A DNA stretch of 64,000 nt. Origin: Melastoma dodecandrum (Eukaryota > Streptophyta > Magnoliopsida > Myrtales > Melastomataceae). How positions within the stretch are numbered: position 1 is the first letter of the stretch; each line of letters begins with the position of its first letter. The notes below the pieces were generated by a model that ran no database searches, was not told where the DNA came from, and saw nothing but the letters and a program-made list of their open reading frames with translations. Below are positions 21,914 through 32,061 of the stretch, one piece after another. Where the stretch lies: the NCBI GenBank assembly GCA_029817715.1, contig JARUPY010000312.1, forward strand, positions 62,001 to 126,000. The letters run 5' to 3'. A program made the position numbers and the translations under genes.

Positions 21914-22666
21914 ATGACGAACGCCCTGCTGCGGAAGCTGATGCGCTTCGAGCTGCTGGACGGCAGCGAATGCGACGCGATCGACCAGCTCTGCGTCGCC
22001 GCGCAGCATCATCGGACCGACGAGCGCATCGGCCAGCCCGGCACGGTTCCGATCCTGCTGAGCGGCTTCGCCTATCGGTTCAAGCTGCTGTCGGACGGGC
22101 GACGGCAGATCCACGGGCTCTATGTGGCGGGCGACATCTGCCAGCACATCCACGGCTTCCTGCTGCCGCAGGGCGATACCGGCATCCGTACCCTCACGCC
22201 CTCGCTCGTGGCCAACGTGCCGTCGACGGCGCTGCTCGCCATCATGGAACAACATCCCCGCATCGCCCGCGCGATCTGGTCCAACACGGTCGTGGACGAC
22301 AAGCTGGTGCGCGAATGGGTGGTGAGCCTCGGCCGCCGGACCGCCTATGAGCGGATGGCGCATCTCTTCTGCGAAGTCTACCTCAGGTTGCAATCCGTGG
22401 GGCTGGTGGACGGTCGGACCTGCGACCTGCCGCTGACCCAGATGGACCTCGGCGACCTGATGGGCCTGTCGACCGTCCATGTGAACCGCGTGCTCCAGCA
22501 GCTGCGCCGGGACGGTCTCATCACCTTCAAGGGATCGCAGCTCGTGATCCACGATGTGGAACTCCTGAGCCGCGCCGCGGACCTCGACGCCGCCTCCCTG
22601 CACCTCGACGGCGGCGCGGGATCCCAGCGCTCGAACCGCACCGGCTCCGCCTGGCGCCAAGGTTGA
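21914..22666 (+). CDS. Crp/Fnr-family transcriptional regulator
   Basis: 250 residues. A cyclic-nucleotide-like beta-barrel occupies about residues 30-150 (GTVPILLSGFAYRFKLLSDG-RRQIHGLYVAGD). The C-terminal Crp-type HTH reads LGDLMGLSTVHVNRVLQQLR-RDGLITF. No Fnr cysteine cluster is evident. Proteins of this shape are abundant in Hyphomicrobiales and often act beside the HWE kinase just upstream. Start chosen at the ATG with CAGGGG about 10 bases before; a TTG two codons upstream is an alternative. 278 bases separate it from the kinase, so it has its own promoter. Confidence 0.87.
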   Translation: MTNALLRKLMRFELLDGSECDAIDQLCVAAQHHRTDERIGQPGTVPILLSGFAYRFKLLSDGRRQIHGLYVAGDICQHIHGFLLPQGDTGIRTLTPSLVANVPSTALLAIMEQHPRIARAIWSNTVVDDKLVREWVVSLGRRTAYERMAHLFCEVYLRLQSVGLVDGRTCDLPLTQMDLGDLMGLSTVHVNRVLQQLRRDGLITFKGSQLVIHDVELLSRAADLDAASLHLDGGAGSQRSNRTGSAWRQG

Positions 22667-22866
22667 CAGGCCGGCCGGCGGCCGCTAACCAGCGGCCTTC
22701 CTCCCCGCGGACCCGTCCGGGCCCGCGGGGTCGATCCTGCCTGGGGCCGCAAGGGTCCCGGCGACGCACCCGCGGCCGTTCCCATTCATCGGTGAGCTGC
22801 CTGTCGGCCTGGCCTCGCGGCCCGGCGGAGGAGGGCGCGTTCCTCACCTTGTGAACAGAGGACGCG

Positions 22867-23484
22867 ATGACCAAGCGCTTACAGTCCAAGTACAAGATCG
22901 ACCGCCGCCTCGGCCAGAACATCTGGGGCCGGCCGAAGAGCCCGGTCAACCGCCGCGAATACGGGCCCGGCCAGCACGGCCAGCGGCGCAAGGGCAAGCC
23001 GACCGACTTCGGCACCCAGCTGAAGGCCAAGCAGAAGCTCAAGGGCTATTACGGCAACATCTCCGAGAAGCAGTTCCGGAAGTATTATGCCGAGGCGATC
23101 CGCCTGAAGGGCGACTCGTCGCAGAACCTCGTCGGCCTGCTCGAGCGCCGGCTCGACATGGTGGTGTATCGCTGCAAGTTCGTGTCGACGATCTTCGCGG
23201 CCCGCCAGTTCGTCAACCACGGCCACATCCGGGTGAACGGCAAGCGCGTCAACATCGCCTCCTACCTCGTCAAGGTGGGCGACAAGATCGAGGTCAAGGA
23301 GGCGTCCCGCGAGCTCGCCATCGTGATCGAGGCGGGCCAGCTCGGCGAGCGCGACGTGCCGGACTATTTCGAGCACGACGACGGCAAGAAGTCGGCCGTG
23401 ATGACCCGCGTGCCCGGCCTGACCGAGGTGCCCTATCCGGTCCACATGGAGCCGAACCTCGTCATCGAGTTCTATTCGCGCTGA
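22867..23484 (+). CDS. rpsD: 30S ribosomal protein S4
   Basis: 205 residues, normal length. Begins [20 protein letters not shown], with the S4 domain reading [20 protein letters not shown] and [16 protein letters not shown]4 is a primary 16S rRNA-binding protein that nucleates 30S assembly. In Alphaproteobacteria rpsD often stands alone, as here, rather than in the alpha operon. A strong intrinsic terminator follows 27 bases after the stop. Confidence 0.98.
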   Translation: MTKRLQSKYKIDRRLGQNIWGRPKSPVNRREYGPGQHGQRRKGKPTDFGTQLKAKQKLKGYYGNISEKQFRKYYAEAIRLKGDSSQNLVGLLERRLDMVVYRCKFVSTIFAARQFVNHGHIRVNGKRVNIASYLVKVGDKIEVKEASRELAIVIEAGQLGERDVPDYFEHDDGKKSAVMTRVPGLTEVPYPVHMEPNLVIEFYSR

Positions 23485-23510
23485 TCCCGCGCGGCCGGAT
23501 CTCCGCCACG

Positions 23511-23535
23511 AAGGCCGCCTCCGGGCGGCCTTTTT
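23511..23535 (+). terminator. Rho-independent terminator of rpsD
   Basis: Perfect 9-bp stem AAGGCCGCC (23511-23519), TCCG loop, GGCGGCCTT (23524-23532), ending in a run of five T (23531-23535). The flanking A/T pairs would let it also work, more weakly, for the convergent ddl gene that ends at 23561. Confidence 0.93.
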
Positions 23536-23560
23536 CATGGCCGGCCGCAGGGGCGCCGTT

Positions 23561-24637
23561 TCAGCCCTCCCGGCCGGCCCGCGCCAACGCATGGGCCACG
23601 AGCCGGTCGACGAGATCGGCGTAGGCGACGCCGCTCGCCGCCATGGCCCGCGGATACATGCTGATGTCGGTGAAGCCCGGGATGGTGTTCACCTCGTTGA
23701 CCAGCACCCGCATCTCCTCCGTCAGGAAGACGTCGACCCTCGCCATGCCGTCGCAGCCGAGCGCCCGGAAGGCCCGCTCGGCGGTCTCGCGGATCTGGTG
23801 CTCCACGCCCTGCGGCAGGACCGCCGGAACGCTGAGCGCGGCGCCGTGCTCGTCGCGGTATTTGGCGTCGTAGCTGCAGAAGCCGTGGGCTTCGGAGGGC
23901 ACGATCTCGCCGGGGCGGGACACGAAGAGGCCGCCCTTCGGCGCCTCGAGCACAGCGCATTCGATCTCGCGGCCGCGGACGAATTCTTCCGCCAGCAGCT
24001 TGTCGTCGTGCCGGAAGCCTCGGGCGAGGGCGGCCGCGTAGTCCTCGGCGGTCGCGACCTTGCTGACCCCGACCGACGAGCCCTGGCGCGCCGGCTTGAC
24101 GAAGACCGGCAGGCCGAGCGCGGCCGCGACCTCGGCGAAGGACGGCACCGCGCCGGGCAGGATGGAGAGCGACCGGGCCGTGGCGAGCCCGGCCGCGTCG
24201 AGCAGCCGCTTGGCGACCGCCTTGTCGAGGGCCGCGGCCGATCCCAGGATGCCGCAGCCGACGAGCGGCACCCGCGCCACCGCGGCCGCGCCCTGCACGG
24301 CGCCGTCCTCGCCGTGGAGGCCGTGCAGCACGGGGAAGAGGAGGTCGAGGTCCGGCAGCGGGCGGACCGTGCCGTCCCCGGCGACCGCCAGCGCGCGGCC
24401 CCCGCCGCCCGGCACGAGGCAGACCTCCGCGCCCTCCGCCGGGCGGGTCGGCGCCGTGCCGTCGAAGCCGGCGAGCCGCCAGCGCCCCTCGCGGGTGACG
24501 AAGATCGGCACCGGCTCGTAGCGCGCAGGATCGAGCGCGCGCAGCACGTTGGTGGCGGACATGACCGAGACGTCGTGCTCGGCCGAGCGGCCCCCGAAGA
24601 GCACGCCGATGCGCGGGCGGGTCGGGGAAGTGCTCAT
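23561..24637 (-). CDS. ddl: D-alanine--D-alanine ligase
   Basis: 358 residues, DdlA-size. N-terminal RIGVLFGGRSAEHDVSVMSA (substrate-binding serine), ATP-grasp core with FPVLHGLHGEDGAVQG, FVKPARQGSSVGVSK and C-terminal VNEVNTIPGFTDISMYPRAM (metal-binding NEVNT and the omega-loop). Joins two D-Ala residues with ATP in the cytosol for peptidoglycan precursor synthesis. The start is the ATG with GGAG 7 bases upstream; the in-frame extension of 12 residues is not family-like. It is not linked to the mur cluster, suggesting a second or dispersed ddl. Confidence 0.95.
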   Translation of the reverse strand: MSTSPTRPRIGVLFGGRSAEHDVSVMSATNVLRALDPARYEPVPIFVTREGRWRLAGFDGTAPTRPAEGAEVCLVPGGGGRALAVAGDGTVRPLPDLDLLFPVLHGLHGEDGAVQGAAAVARVPLVGCGILGSAAALDKAVAKRLLDAAGLATARSLSILPGAVPSFAEVAAALGLPVFVKPARQGSSVGVSKVATAEDYAAALARGFRHDDKLLAEEFVRGREIECAVLEAPKGGLFVSRPGEIVPSEAHGFCSYDAKYRDEHGAALSVPAVLPQGVEHQIRETAERAFRALGCDGMARVDVFLTEEMRVLVNEVNTIPGFTDISMYPRAMAASGVAYADLVDRLVAHALARAGREG

Positions 24638-24736
24638 GGAAGCTCCGGATCGGACGAGGATCCTAAGATCCATAGCACGGAGGCTACGGATCCGCCGCAG
24701 GCGCCGGCGATGGCGCGCGCTCCGGCACGCGGCCCA

Positions 24737-24877
24737 TCACTCTCCGGGCGGGTGCGTGTCCATCCGCCCGTATTTGCGATCAAACCTGTGCGTCGAGACC
24801 CAGAGCAGGAGATAGCCGAGGGCGATCACCACGGCCGTCACGGCGCTCATCGCGACGATGAGTGGGTTCAATGTCAT
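24737..24877 (-). CDS. 46-residue single-span membrane protein
   Basis: Opens with ATG overlapping the stop codon of the preceding 82-residue gene (ATGA). Residues 4-28 are hydrophobic (NPLIVAMSAVTAVVIALGYL and following LLLWV), one membrane span. A basic then acidic tail (RFDRKYGRMD) is probably cytoplasmic. No family recognised. Support is the 4-base coupling, the clear membrane segment and the good fit in a three-gene operon with the GNAT gene. Confidence 0.6.
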   Translation of the reverse strand: MTLNPLIVAMSAVTAVVIALGYLLLWVSTHRFDRKYGRMDTHPPGE

Positions 24878-25122
24878 TCCTCGCTCCGCAGAAATCGCAG
24901 GAAGCCGTGGGCCGACAAGTGTAACCCGAGCGCCAGGGACAGCAAAATCCAGGGGCCTGGAGAGAGCAGAACGGCGACGTTGGAGAGCGCCGGCACGACG
25001 ATGGCGGTTCCGAAGAGGGCGAGCCCTATCGCATTCAGCGAGGTGACGCTCAGCTTCACATGTTCGTTGTGGCGCTTGGCGTCGAGCCGCCGCTGCTGAC
25101 CCAGCGCTAGCGGTCGCCTCAC
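24874..25122 (-). CDS. 82-residue two-span membrane protein, translationally coupled to the GNAT gene
   Basis: Starts at a GTG overlapping the GNAT stop codon (GTGA). A basic N-terminus (RRPLALGQQRRLDAKRHNEH) is followed by two hydrophobic stretches: SVTSLNAIGLALFGTAIVVP and the pair LLSPGPWILL / SLALGLHLSAHG. The tail is FLRFLRSEE. A two-span inner-membrane protein with a positive-inside N-terminus is likely. No family recognised. Position between two 4-base overlaps makes it a convincing gene despite its size. Confidence 0.65.
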   Translation of the reverse strand: MRRPLALGQQRRLDAKRHNEHVKLSVTSLNAIGLALFGTAIVVPALSNVAVLLSPGPWILLSLALGLHLSAHGFLRFLRSEE

Positions 25123-25682
25123 CGGGTCCGCCCGTGAATATGGCAATCGCGCGGCTCGTCCGACACGTTCGGGTGGATCATCCAGCGCCTCAGCAGGCCC
25201 TCGCGCGCGAGGCCGGCCTTCTCCATGACCCGCGCCGATGCCGGATTGTCGACGTCGCAGACCGCGCCGATCCGATACACGCCCGGCGCGGCGAGCGCCC
25301 AGTCCACCGCGGTCCGGAGCGCTTCCGTGATCAACCCGCGTCCCCAGGCGGGTCGCGCCAGGACATAGCCGAACGCGATGCGGTGGGACACAGGCCGGCG
25401 CAGGTGCAGGCATCCGAGCGGCCTGCCGTCGCTCTGCCCGGTGATGGCATAGACGCGGGACATGTCCGGCGACAGCGCGAGGCAATCCGCCAGATACGCC
25501 CGCGTCTCGCCGATGTCGCGATGCGGGCGCCAGATCAGATAGCGCGTGACCTCGGAGTCCTGCGCATAGCCCAGGAAGATGGCCTCCGCGTCACCGGCCG
25601 CCACGGGCCGGAGAACGAGACGGGGTGTGACGAAGCGGTCGGGGAACATAGAAGGGGTCTGCGCTGCAATTGAGGGGTGCAT
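25119..25682 (-). CDS. GNAT-family N-acetyltransferase (RimJ/RimL-like)
   Basis: 187 residues from the ATG giving MHPSIAAQTP; a later ATG (MFPD, 25649) is possible. RFVTPRLVLRPVAAGDAEAI is the RimJ/RimL opening, HRIAFGYVLARPAWGRGLIT contains the acetyl-CoA-binding loop, and GAVCDVDNPASARVMEKAGL is the conserved 'N-x-x-S-x-x-v-m-e-K-x-G' motif. Transfers acetyl groups to a protein N-terminus or small amine; substrate unknown. First gene of a three-gene operon with two small membrane proteins. It diverges from recA. Confidence 0.85.
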   Translation of the reverse strand: MHPSIAAQTPSMFPDRFVTPRLVLRPVAAGDAEAIFLGYAQDSEVTRYLIWRPHRDIGETRAYLADCLALSPDMSRVYAITGQSDGRPLGCLHLRRPVSHRIAFGYVLARPAWGRGLITEALRTAVDWALAAPGVYRIGAVCDVDNPASARVMEKAGLAREGLLRRWMIHPNVSDEPRDCHIHGRTR

Positions 25683-25766
25683 TTCCGCTTGCCGGGATGG
25701 CGGCAGAGGCGGCGCGGCCCGCTTCGGATTCTTTTCCGGCGTCCTCGTGTCGGCCCTTGCGGATGA

Positions 25767-25781
25767 GAACAAAAAGAGTAC
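25767..25781. promoter_or_regulatory. LexA-type SOS box upstream of recA
   Basis: GAAC-N7-GTAC (GAACAAAAAGAGTAC), 52 bases before the recA start. The alphaproteobacterial LexA consensus is a direct repeat GTTC-N7-GTTC, read here on the other strand as GAAC-N7-GAAC, with one mismatch in the second half-site. Its position before recA is where the site is expected. Confidence 0.75.
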
Positions 25782-25832
25782 ATTCACGTCAGTTGCAGGG
25801 CGGTCCAGCCCGTGTCAGAAGGACGTCACGCC

Positions 25833-26369
25833 GTGAGCCAGAGCAATCTCCGCCTCGTTGAAGGAACTTCCGTGGACAAGACCAAGGCGCTCGACGCAGC
25901 GCTGTCGCAGATCGAGCGGGCCTTCGGCAAGGGCTCGATCATGCGGCTCGGCAAGAACCAGAAGGCCGTCGAGATCGAGACGATCTCGACCGGCTCGCTC
26001 GGCCTCGACATCGCCCTCGGCGTCGGCGGCCTGCCGCGCGGCCGCGTCATCGAGATCTACGGGCCGGAATCCTCCGGCAAGACGACGCTGACGCTCCATG
26101 TCATCGCCGAGGCGCAGCGCAACGGCGGGATCTGCGCCTTCGTTGACGCCGAACATGCGCTCGATCCGGTCTATGCCCGCAAGCTCGGCGTCAACCTCGA
26201 CGACCTCCTGATCTCGCAGCCCGACACGGGCGAGCAGGCGCTGGAGATCACCGACACGCTGGTGCGCTCGGGCGCGGTCGACGTGCTGGTGGTGGATTCG
26301 GTCGCGGCGCTGACGCCCCGGGCCGAGATCGAGGGCGAGATGGGCGACGTGCAGCCCGGCCTCCAGGCC

Positions 26370-26405
<36 letters not shown>

Positions 26406-26921
26406 TCGATCTCGAAGTCGAACACCATGGTGATCTTCATCAACCAGATCCGCATGAAGATCGGGGTGATGTACGGCTCGCCCGAGACCACGACGGGCGG
26501 CAACGCGCTGAAGTTCTACGCCTCCGTCCGCCTCGACATCCGCCGCACCGGTTCGATCAAGGACCGCGACGAGGTGACGGGCAACTCGACGCGCGTGAAG
26601 GTCGTCAAGAACAAGGTGGCGCCGCCCTTCAAGCAGGTCGAGTTCGACATCATGTACGGGGAAGGCATCTCCAAGGTCGGCGAGCTCATCGACCTCGGCG
26701 TGAAGGCCGGCATCGTGGAGAAGTCGGGCGCCTGGTTCTCCTACGACAGCCAGCGCCTCGGCCAGGGCCGCGAGAACGCCAAGGCCTTCTTCAAGGCCAA
26801 TCCGGACGTGGCCCGCAAGGTGGAAGCCGCCATCCGCGAGAACTCCGGCCTCATCGCGGACCGCATCCTCGAGACCGGCGGTCCCGAGGGGGACGACGAC
26901 GATACGCCGCCCGAGGCGTGA
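25833..26921 (+). CDS. recA: Recombinase RecA
   Basis: 362 residues. Walker [10 protein letters not shown] near 77, AHALDP-type loop ([17 protein letters not shown]), Walker [12 protein letters not shown], the DNA-binding L2 loop region ([17 protein letters not shown]), and an acidic C-terminal tail ([13 protein letters not shown]). Catalyses strand exchange and LexA self-cleavage. The GTG at 25833 was chosen since AAGGA lies about 9 bases before and [20 protein letters not shown] is the usual alphaproteobacterial opening; a GTG seven codons upstream is less likely. SOS control by the box at 25767. Confidence 0.98.
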
Positions 26922-27088
26922 GCCGGCGCGGGGGGCGTCCTTCCGGGCACAGGTTAAGGCAAAGTGAAGGGGCCCCGGCCCCTCCGCTCGACAGGTCGGA
27001 AGGGCGCGGCTAAAGGAGGCCGGCGCCCTTTTCCGCGTTCCACACGCCCGAGGGCGACGACGTCCAAGCCATCCCGAGTTCCAGTGCC

Positions 27089-27290
27089 ATGACCAGCGTC
27101 AACGAGACCCGCTCGGCCTTCCTCGACTTCTTCCGCGACGCCGGTCACGAAGTCGTGCCGTCGGGTCCGCTCGTCCCCCGCAACGACCCGACGCTGATGT
27201 TCACCAGCGCCGGCATGGTGCAGTTCAAGAACCTCTTCACCGGCGTCGAGAAGCGCAGCTACACGCGCGCCACCACAGCACAGAAATGCC

Positions 27291-27321
<31 letters not shown>

Positions 27322-29776
27322 CAACGTCGGCTACACGGCCCGCCACCACACGTTCTTCGAGATGCTGGGCAATTTCTCGTTCGGCGATTACTTCAAGGCG
27401 ACCGCCATCGAGAACGCCTGGAAGCTCGTCACGGGCGGCTTCGGGCTCAACAAGGAGCGGTTGCTCGTCACCGTCTACCACGACGACGACGAGGCCTTCG
27501 ATCTGTGGAAGAAGGTCGCCGGCCTGCCGGACAGCCGCATCATCCGCATCGCGACCTCCGACAATTTCTGGGCGGCCGGCGACACCGGCCCCTGCGGCCC
27601 CTGTTCGGAGATCTTCTACGACCAGGGGGACAAGGTCCGGGGCGGGCCGCCCGGCAGCGCCGACGAGGACGGGGACAGGTTCCTCGAGTTCTGGAACCTC
27701 GTCTTCATGCAGTACGACCAGCTCGGCCCCGGCCACCGGGTGCCGCTGCCCCGTCCCTCGATCGACACCGGCATGGGGCTCGAGCGGATCTCGGCGATCC
27801 TCCAGGGCGTGACGTCGAACTACGACATCGACCTCATGCGCAGCCTCATCCTCGCGGTCGCGAACCTGACCGGCGTCGAGCCCGACGGGCCCCAGGCGGC
27901 GAGCCACCGCATCATCGCCGACCACCTGCGCGCCTCCGCCTTCCTGGTGGCGGACGGCGTCGACCCCTCGAACGAGGGCCGCGGCTACGTCCTGCGCCGC
28001 ATCATGCGCCGCGCCATGCGCCATACCCAGCTGCTCGGCGCCGCCGAGCCGCTGATGTGGCGCCTCGTGCCGACGCTGGTGCAGCTCATGGGCCAGGCCT
28101 ATCCGGAGCTCGTGGAGGCGCAGACGCGCGTCAGCGACATCCTGCGCTCCGAGGAGACGCGCTTCCGCACCACCCTGGCGCGCGGCCTCTCCATCCTGGA
28201 GGAGGAGACGCGCGACCTGTCGGCCGGGGGGCAGCTCAAGGGCGAGGTCGCCTTCAAGCTCTACGACACCTACGGCTTCCCGCTCGACCTCACCCAGGAG
28301 GCGCTGCGCGCCCGCGACATCGGCGTCGACGAGGCCGGCTTCGCCTCCGCCATGGCGCAGCAGAAGGCCGAGGCCCGCAAGGCCTGGGCCGGCTCGGGCG
28401 AGGCCGCCACGGACGCGGTGTGGTTCGCGATCCGCGACCGGGTCGGCCCGACCGAGGTCCTCGGCCACGCGACCGAGCGCTCCGAGGGCACCGTCACGGC
28501 CCTGCTGGCGGGCGGCCAGCCCGTCGAGCGGCTGGCGGCGGGCGACAAGGGGCAGGTGCTGCTGAACCAGACGCCCTTCTACGGCGAATCCGGCGGCCAG
28601 GTCGGCGACACGGGAACCCTCGCGGCGCCCGGCATCCGCCTAGCCGTCGTCGACACGGCGAAGAAGCTCGGCGACCTCTTCGTCCACGAGGTCGAGGTGC
28701 TGGAAGGGTCGGTCGCGGTCGGCACGTCGCTCGTTGCCGAGGTGGACCATAGCCGCCGCCGCGCCATCCGGGCCAACCATTCGGCGACCCACCTGCTGCA
28801 CGAGGCCCTGCGCCAGGTGCTTGGGCCGCACATCGCCCAGAAGGGCTCGCTGGTGGACGGCGACCGCCTCCGCTTCGACTTCTCCCACCCCAAGCCCATC
28901 TCGCCGGAGGAGCTCGCCGAGGTGGAGGAGATCGCCAACCGCGTCGTGATGCAGAACGAGCCCATCGTGACCCGCATCATGCCGATCGACGAGGCCCGCG
29001 CCAGCGGCGCCCGCGCGCTCTTCGGCGAGAAGTACGGCGACGAGGTCCGCGTGGTGTCGATGGGCCGGACGGAGGAGGGCCGCGGCGCCACCGAGGCGAT
29101 CTACTCGATCGAGCTCTGCGGCGGGACCCATGCGGCCCGCACCGGCGACATCGGCCTCGTGTCGATCCTGGGCGACAGCGCGGTCGGATCCGGGGTGCGG
29201 CGCATCGAGGCCCGCACCGGCCATGCGGCGCGGCGCGGCCTCAACGCCGACAGCGCCAGGCTGCGCGACCTCGCCCAGCTCCTCAAGGCCTCGCCCGATC
29301 TCGCCGCCGAACGCCTGTCGGCCCTCGTCGAGGACCGCCGGCGCCTGGAGCGGGAGCTCACCGACGCGCGCAAGAAGCTCGCGCTCGGCGGCGGCGGGGA
29401 GGGCGCCGGGGCAGAGGCGGCGCGCCGGGTGGCGGGCGTGGCGCTGATGGCGCGCGTCGTCACCGGCATCGACATGCGCGACCTCAAGGGCCTCGCCGAC
29501 GAGGCCAAGAAGGCGCTCGGCTCGGGCGTCGTGGCCCTCGTGGGCGTCGGCGAGGACGGCAAGGCCGGGCTCGTCGTCGCGGTGACGCCGGACCTCACGG
29601 GCCGCTTCGACGCGGTGTCGCTGGTGCGCGCCGGCGTCGCCTCGCTGGGCGGCAAGGGCGGCGGCGGCCGTCCCGCCATGGCGCACGGCGGCGGGCCGGA
29701 CGGCGCGCAGGCCGGCGCGGCCCTCTCGGCCGTCGAGGCCGCGATGGCGGAGAGCAAGGCGACGGCGGCCGCCTGA
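27089..29776 (+). CDS. alaS: Alanine--tRNA ligase
   Basis: 895 residues, intact. Class II catalytic core ([34 protein letters not shown]), tRNA-recognition domain, editing domain with zinc-binding [11 protein letters not shown] near 564 and [10 protein letters not shown] near 678, and a C-terminal C-Ala/DHHA1-like domain. Charges tRNA-Ala and clears Ser/Gly mischarges. The recA-alaS order is typical of Hyphomicrobiales. Its stop codon is the first base triplet of a double-hairpin repeat (29774-29870). Confidence 0.98.
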
Positions 29777-29870
29777 GCATGGTTCCGTGGGTTGACCTAC
29801 AAAACCATGCTCAGCTTCGCCAGAAGACGAAGCAGAATTGCGTGAGAAACCTTACGCAATCCTGCTTAAG
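29774..29870 (+). repeat. Stop-anchored double-hairpin repeat, copy after alaS
   Basis: Hairpin 1: GAGCATGGTT pairs perfectly with AACCATGCTC. Hairpin 2: AAGCAG-A-ATTGCGT pairs with ACGCAAT-C-CTGCTT with one unpaired position. Aligned to the reverse complement of 54008-54104, the two are clearly homologous along their length, sharing GTTGAC in loop 1 and ACGAAGCAG at the start of hairpin 2. The element includes the alaS stop codon. Probable terminator-like or REP-type element. Confidence 0.75.
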
Positions 29871-29986
29871 GCGGCGCGGGGCCGAGCGGCGGGGTGCTCC
29901 CGCGCCTCCTGCGCCCCGAGCCCGGCTCGAACCGCGGCGGCTCGCCTGGGCTCGCATCCCCAGCTCTAGCCTGGAATTTTACGGCC

Positions 29987-31330
29987 TCACTCAGGCGGCT
30001 CTCGAGAGCTGACTATTCTGCGAATCGAGGTGAGTGCTGTGGCCAGCACCTCCAGCGGAGGCGACGCCAGGGCGAGGCGCACGGCGCCGGGCGACTGCCC
30101 GTTGGCTACCGCGAAGGCCGACCCTGGTGTGATCGCGATCCCTTGGGACGCGCACGCGGCGACGAACTCATCGGCCCTCCAGCAATCGGGCAGCGACAGC
30201 CAGAGGTGGTAAGCCTTCGCGTCCCCAGTCAAGTCGAGGCCTCGGAGGCAATGCCGCGCTACGCCCTGGCGTGCGGCCGCGTCGCGCCTCTTGCGCTCCA
30301 CCAGCGCACCGACGGTACCATCCTCCAGCCATCGGGCCATGGCCTCAAGCGCGAAGGCCGAGGACATCCAGGACCCCGTGCGGAGCGCCGTCGCGATTTC
30401 GTTGACGAGGCCGGGCGGTGACACGATCACTCCAACCGTAAGACCCGGGGCGACCCTCTTTGAGAGGCTATCGACCAGGATAGTCGATCGGGGTGCCATG
30501 GCGGCGAGGGGAGGTGGAGAGGCGTCATGTAGGAAGCTGTACACGACGTCCTCGACCGCGATGACATCGAGTCGTTCTAGGAGCGTCGCCAGAGCCAGAC
30601 GGCGATCCAATGGCATGGTAGCGCCCAGAGGGTTGTGCAACGTCGTCTGAACGTAGACGCCCCGCAGATTGGCCTGCTTGTGGGCCGCTTCCAGGCCGTC
30701 CGGCCGCAGCCCGCTCTCATCCATCGGCAGTGCCACGAGGATGAGGCCAAGTCGCTTGGCCAGTCCTTTGATGACCGGGTAGGTCAGAGCCTCGACACCG
30801 ACGCGGTCGCCGGGGCTGCCAAGCGCAGCTAGCCCTGCCGCGATCCCTTGCCTTCCGCTGCCCGCGAATAGGATCGCGTTGGGCGACGGCCGCCAGCCGG
30901 CTTGAGCCATCATATCCGCCGCGAGCGATCGCACTCGCTCCGTCCCCGCCGCGCCGATGGACCCTAGCCCGACCACGCTCAACGCGTCGGGGCGCCCCAT
31001 CGCTGCGAGGCTCGGCCCCATCAAGGCAGCCTGCTCGGGTAGGACTGGAAAGTTGAGTTCCAAGTCCACGCCCCTAGGGATGCCGAGTTCCACCAAGGCT
31101 TTGTCGGACGGCAGCAGGGGGGCCTTCCTCACGAATGTGCCGCGACCGGTCTCTCCGACCACGAGCCCGCGGCGGCCGAGTTCGGCATAGACGCGCCCGG
31201 CCGTGGAAACTGCGATGCGGCGACGGTAAGCGAATTCTCGCTGCGGCAAGAGCCGTTCGCCGGGGCTAAGGCGTCCCTCCGCGATCGCACTCGCGAGGTC
31301 GTCGGCGATGTCGAGGTAGCTCGCTTCCAC
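29987..31330 (-). CDS. MocR-family regulator (GntR winged helix plus aminotransferase-like domain)
   Basis: 447 residues. The GntR-type winged helix (residues 1-70: SAIAEGRLSPGERLLPQREF, then VSTAGRVYAELGRRGLV) is fused to a fold-type I PLP domain. The PLP lysine is K291 in DSLSKRVAPG, with aspartate D261 in VEDVVYSF. MocR proteins use PLP chemistry to sense amino acids or vitamin B6 and activate a nearby, often divergent gene. The TauE/SafE permease at 32062 is the nearest divergent candidate, 730 bases away. Base composition is visibly lower in GC than in the flanks: it lies at the left of the low-GC island. Confidence 0.88.
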   Translation of the reverse strand: MEASYLDIADDLASAIAEGRLSPGERLLPQREFAYRRRIAVSTAGRVYAELGRRGLVVGETGRGTFVRKAPLLPSDKALVELGIPRGVDLELNFPVLPEQAALMGPSLAAMGRPDALSVVGLGSIGAAGTERVRSLAADMMAQAGWRPSPNAILFAGSGRQGIAAGLAALGSPGDRVGVEALTYPVIKGLAKRLGLILVALPMDESGLRPDGLEAAHKQANLRGVYVQTTLHNPLGATMPLDRRLALATLLERLDVIAVEDVVYSFLHDASPPPLAAMAPRSTILVDSLSKRVAPGLTVGVIVSPPGLVNEIATALRTGSWMSSAFALEAMARWLEDGTVGALVERKRRDAAARQGVARHCLRGLDLTGDAKAYHLWLSLPDCWRADEFVAACASQGIAITPGSAFAVANGQSPGAVRLALASPPLEVLATALTSIRRIVSSREPPE

Positions 31331-32061
31331 TTTGCACCGAGTTCAATGTTTCGCTTGCGCCGTCCCCTCCGACGTCGGATCGTTCCGTCGAAGGGCCGAT
31401 CGCTGCGAAGGTTAACAGATCCCAAGATCATGTAGTCGTCTCGGATGGTAGTCAATCGCAATGTATCAATATGACCTCCAGAACCAAGCCTTAAGTCAAG
31501 TCCATCAAGGGCTCGGATCGAGTGCCGCCACTCTGAAATAATGCGCGAAGCTAGAGGCTGTTATGAATCATGGAGAACGGCTCTACTGGGGTCCTTTTCA
31601 GATGATCGCTTAGGAGGCTAGTGAAGAGCGTGGCTGAGGCACGGTCGAGCGAGTCGGCGCCCCGGCGCCGAAAAGGGTCCAGCCCTTCCAGGGGTGCTGC
31701 ATGACGGCCGCTTGGTGCCTCGAAGCTTGTGCCGCTCCTGACGACCAGGCTACAAGCTTCTCCTGCCATTCGGCTCGTCATGCAGCAATAGAGCAACCAT
31801 CCAAGGTTTACAATAGCTTCTAAGGTTAAGCTCTTGATAAATCGATCCCACCTCGAACCCCGGCGTAAGTGGGAGGTCTCCAATCCACGCTGCTCGCGAG
31901 ATCATTCCCGTCTTGTGAGCCGACGACCCGTACCGGAAAAGGCACAAGGGGCTCATGGCACCTCGAACTACCTGCGAACCCCTCTACCGCCCGCTGGCGA
32001 CACAGGCCTCGATCGGTACGAGGATCCTTTTCGAATCCCTTGTCATCAAAAGAGCGTCGGC
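31331..32061. other. Non-coding spacer in the low-GC island, possible insertion-sequence remnant
   Basis: About 730 bases without a convincing gene. Short open frames on both strands lack family resemblance. The string GAGGCTGTTATGAATC at 31551-31566 looks like the terminal inverted repeat of some IS5-type elements, but I see no matching right end and no transposase, so only a remnant is possible. The spacer must contain divergent promoters for the MocR gene and the permease. Confidence 0.3.

Noticed and set aside
26922..27088. Terminator between recA and alaS
   Set aside because: A GC-rich inverted stretch (GGGGCCCCGGCCCC) is present but has no T-run and could be chance at this GC content.
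31541..31890. Possible IS5-type insertion sequence
   Set aside because: Only a left-end-like GAGGCTGTTATGAATC string is seen; no transposase frame, right end or target duplication.
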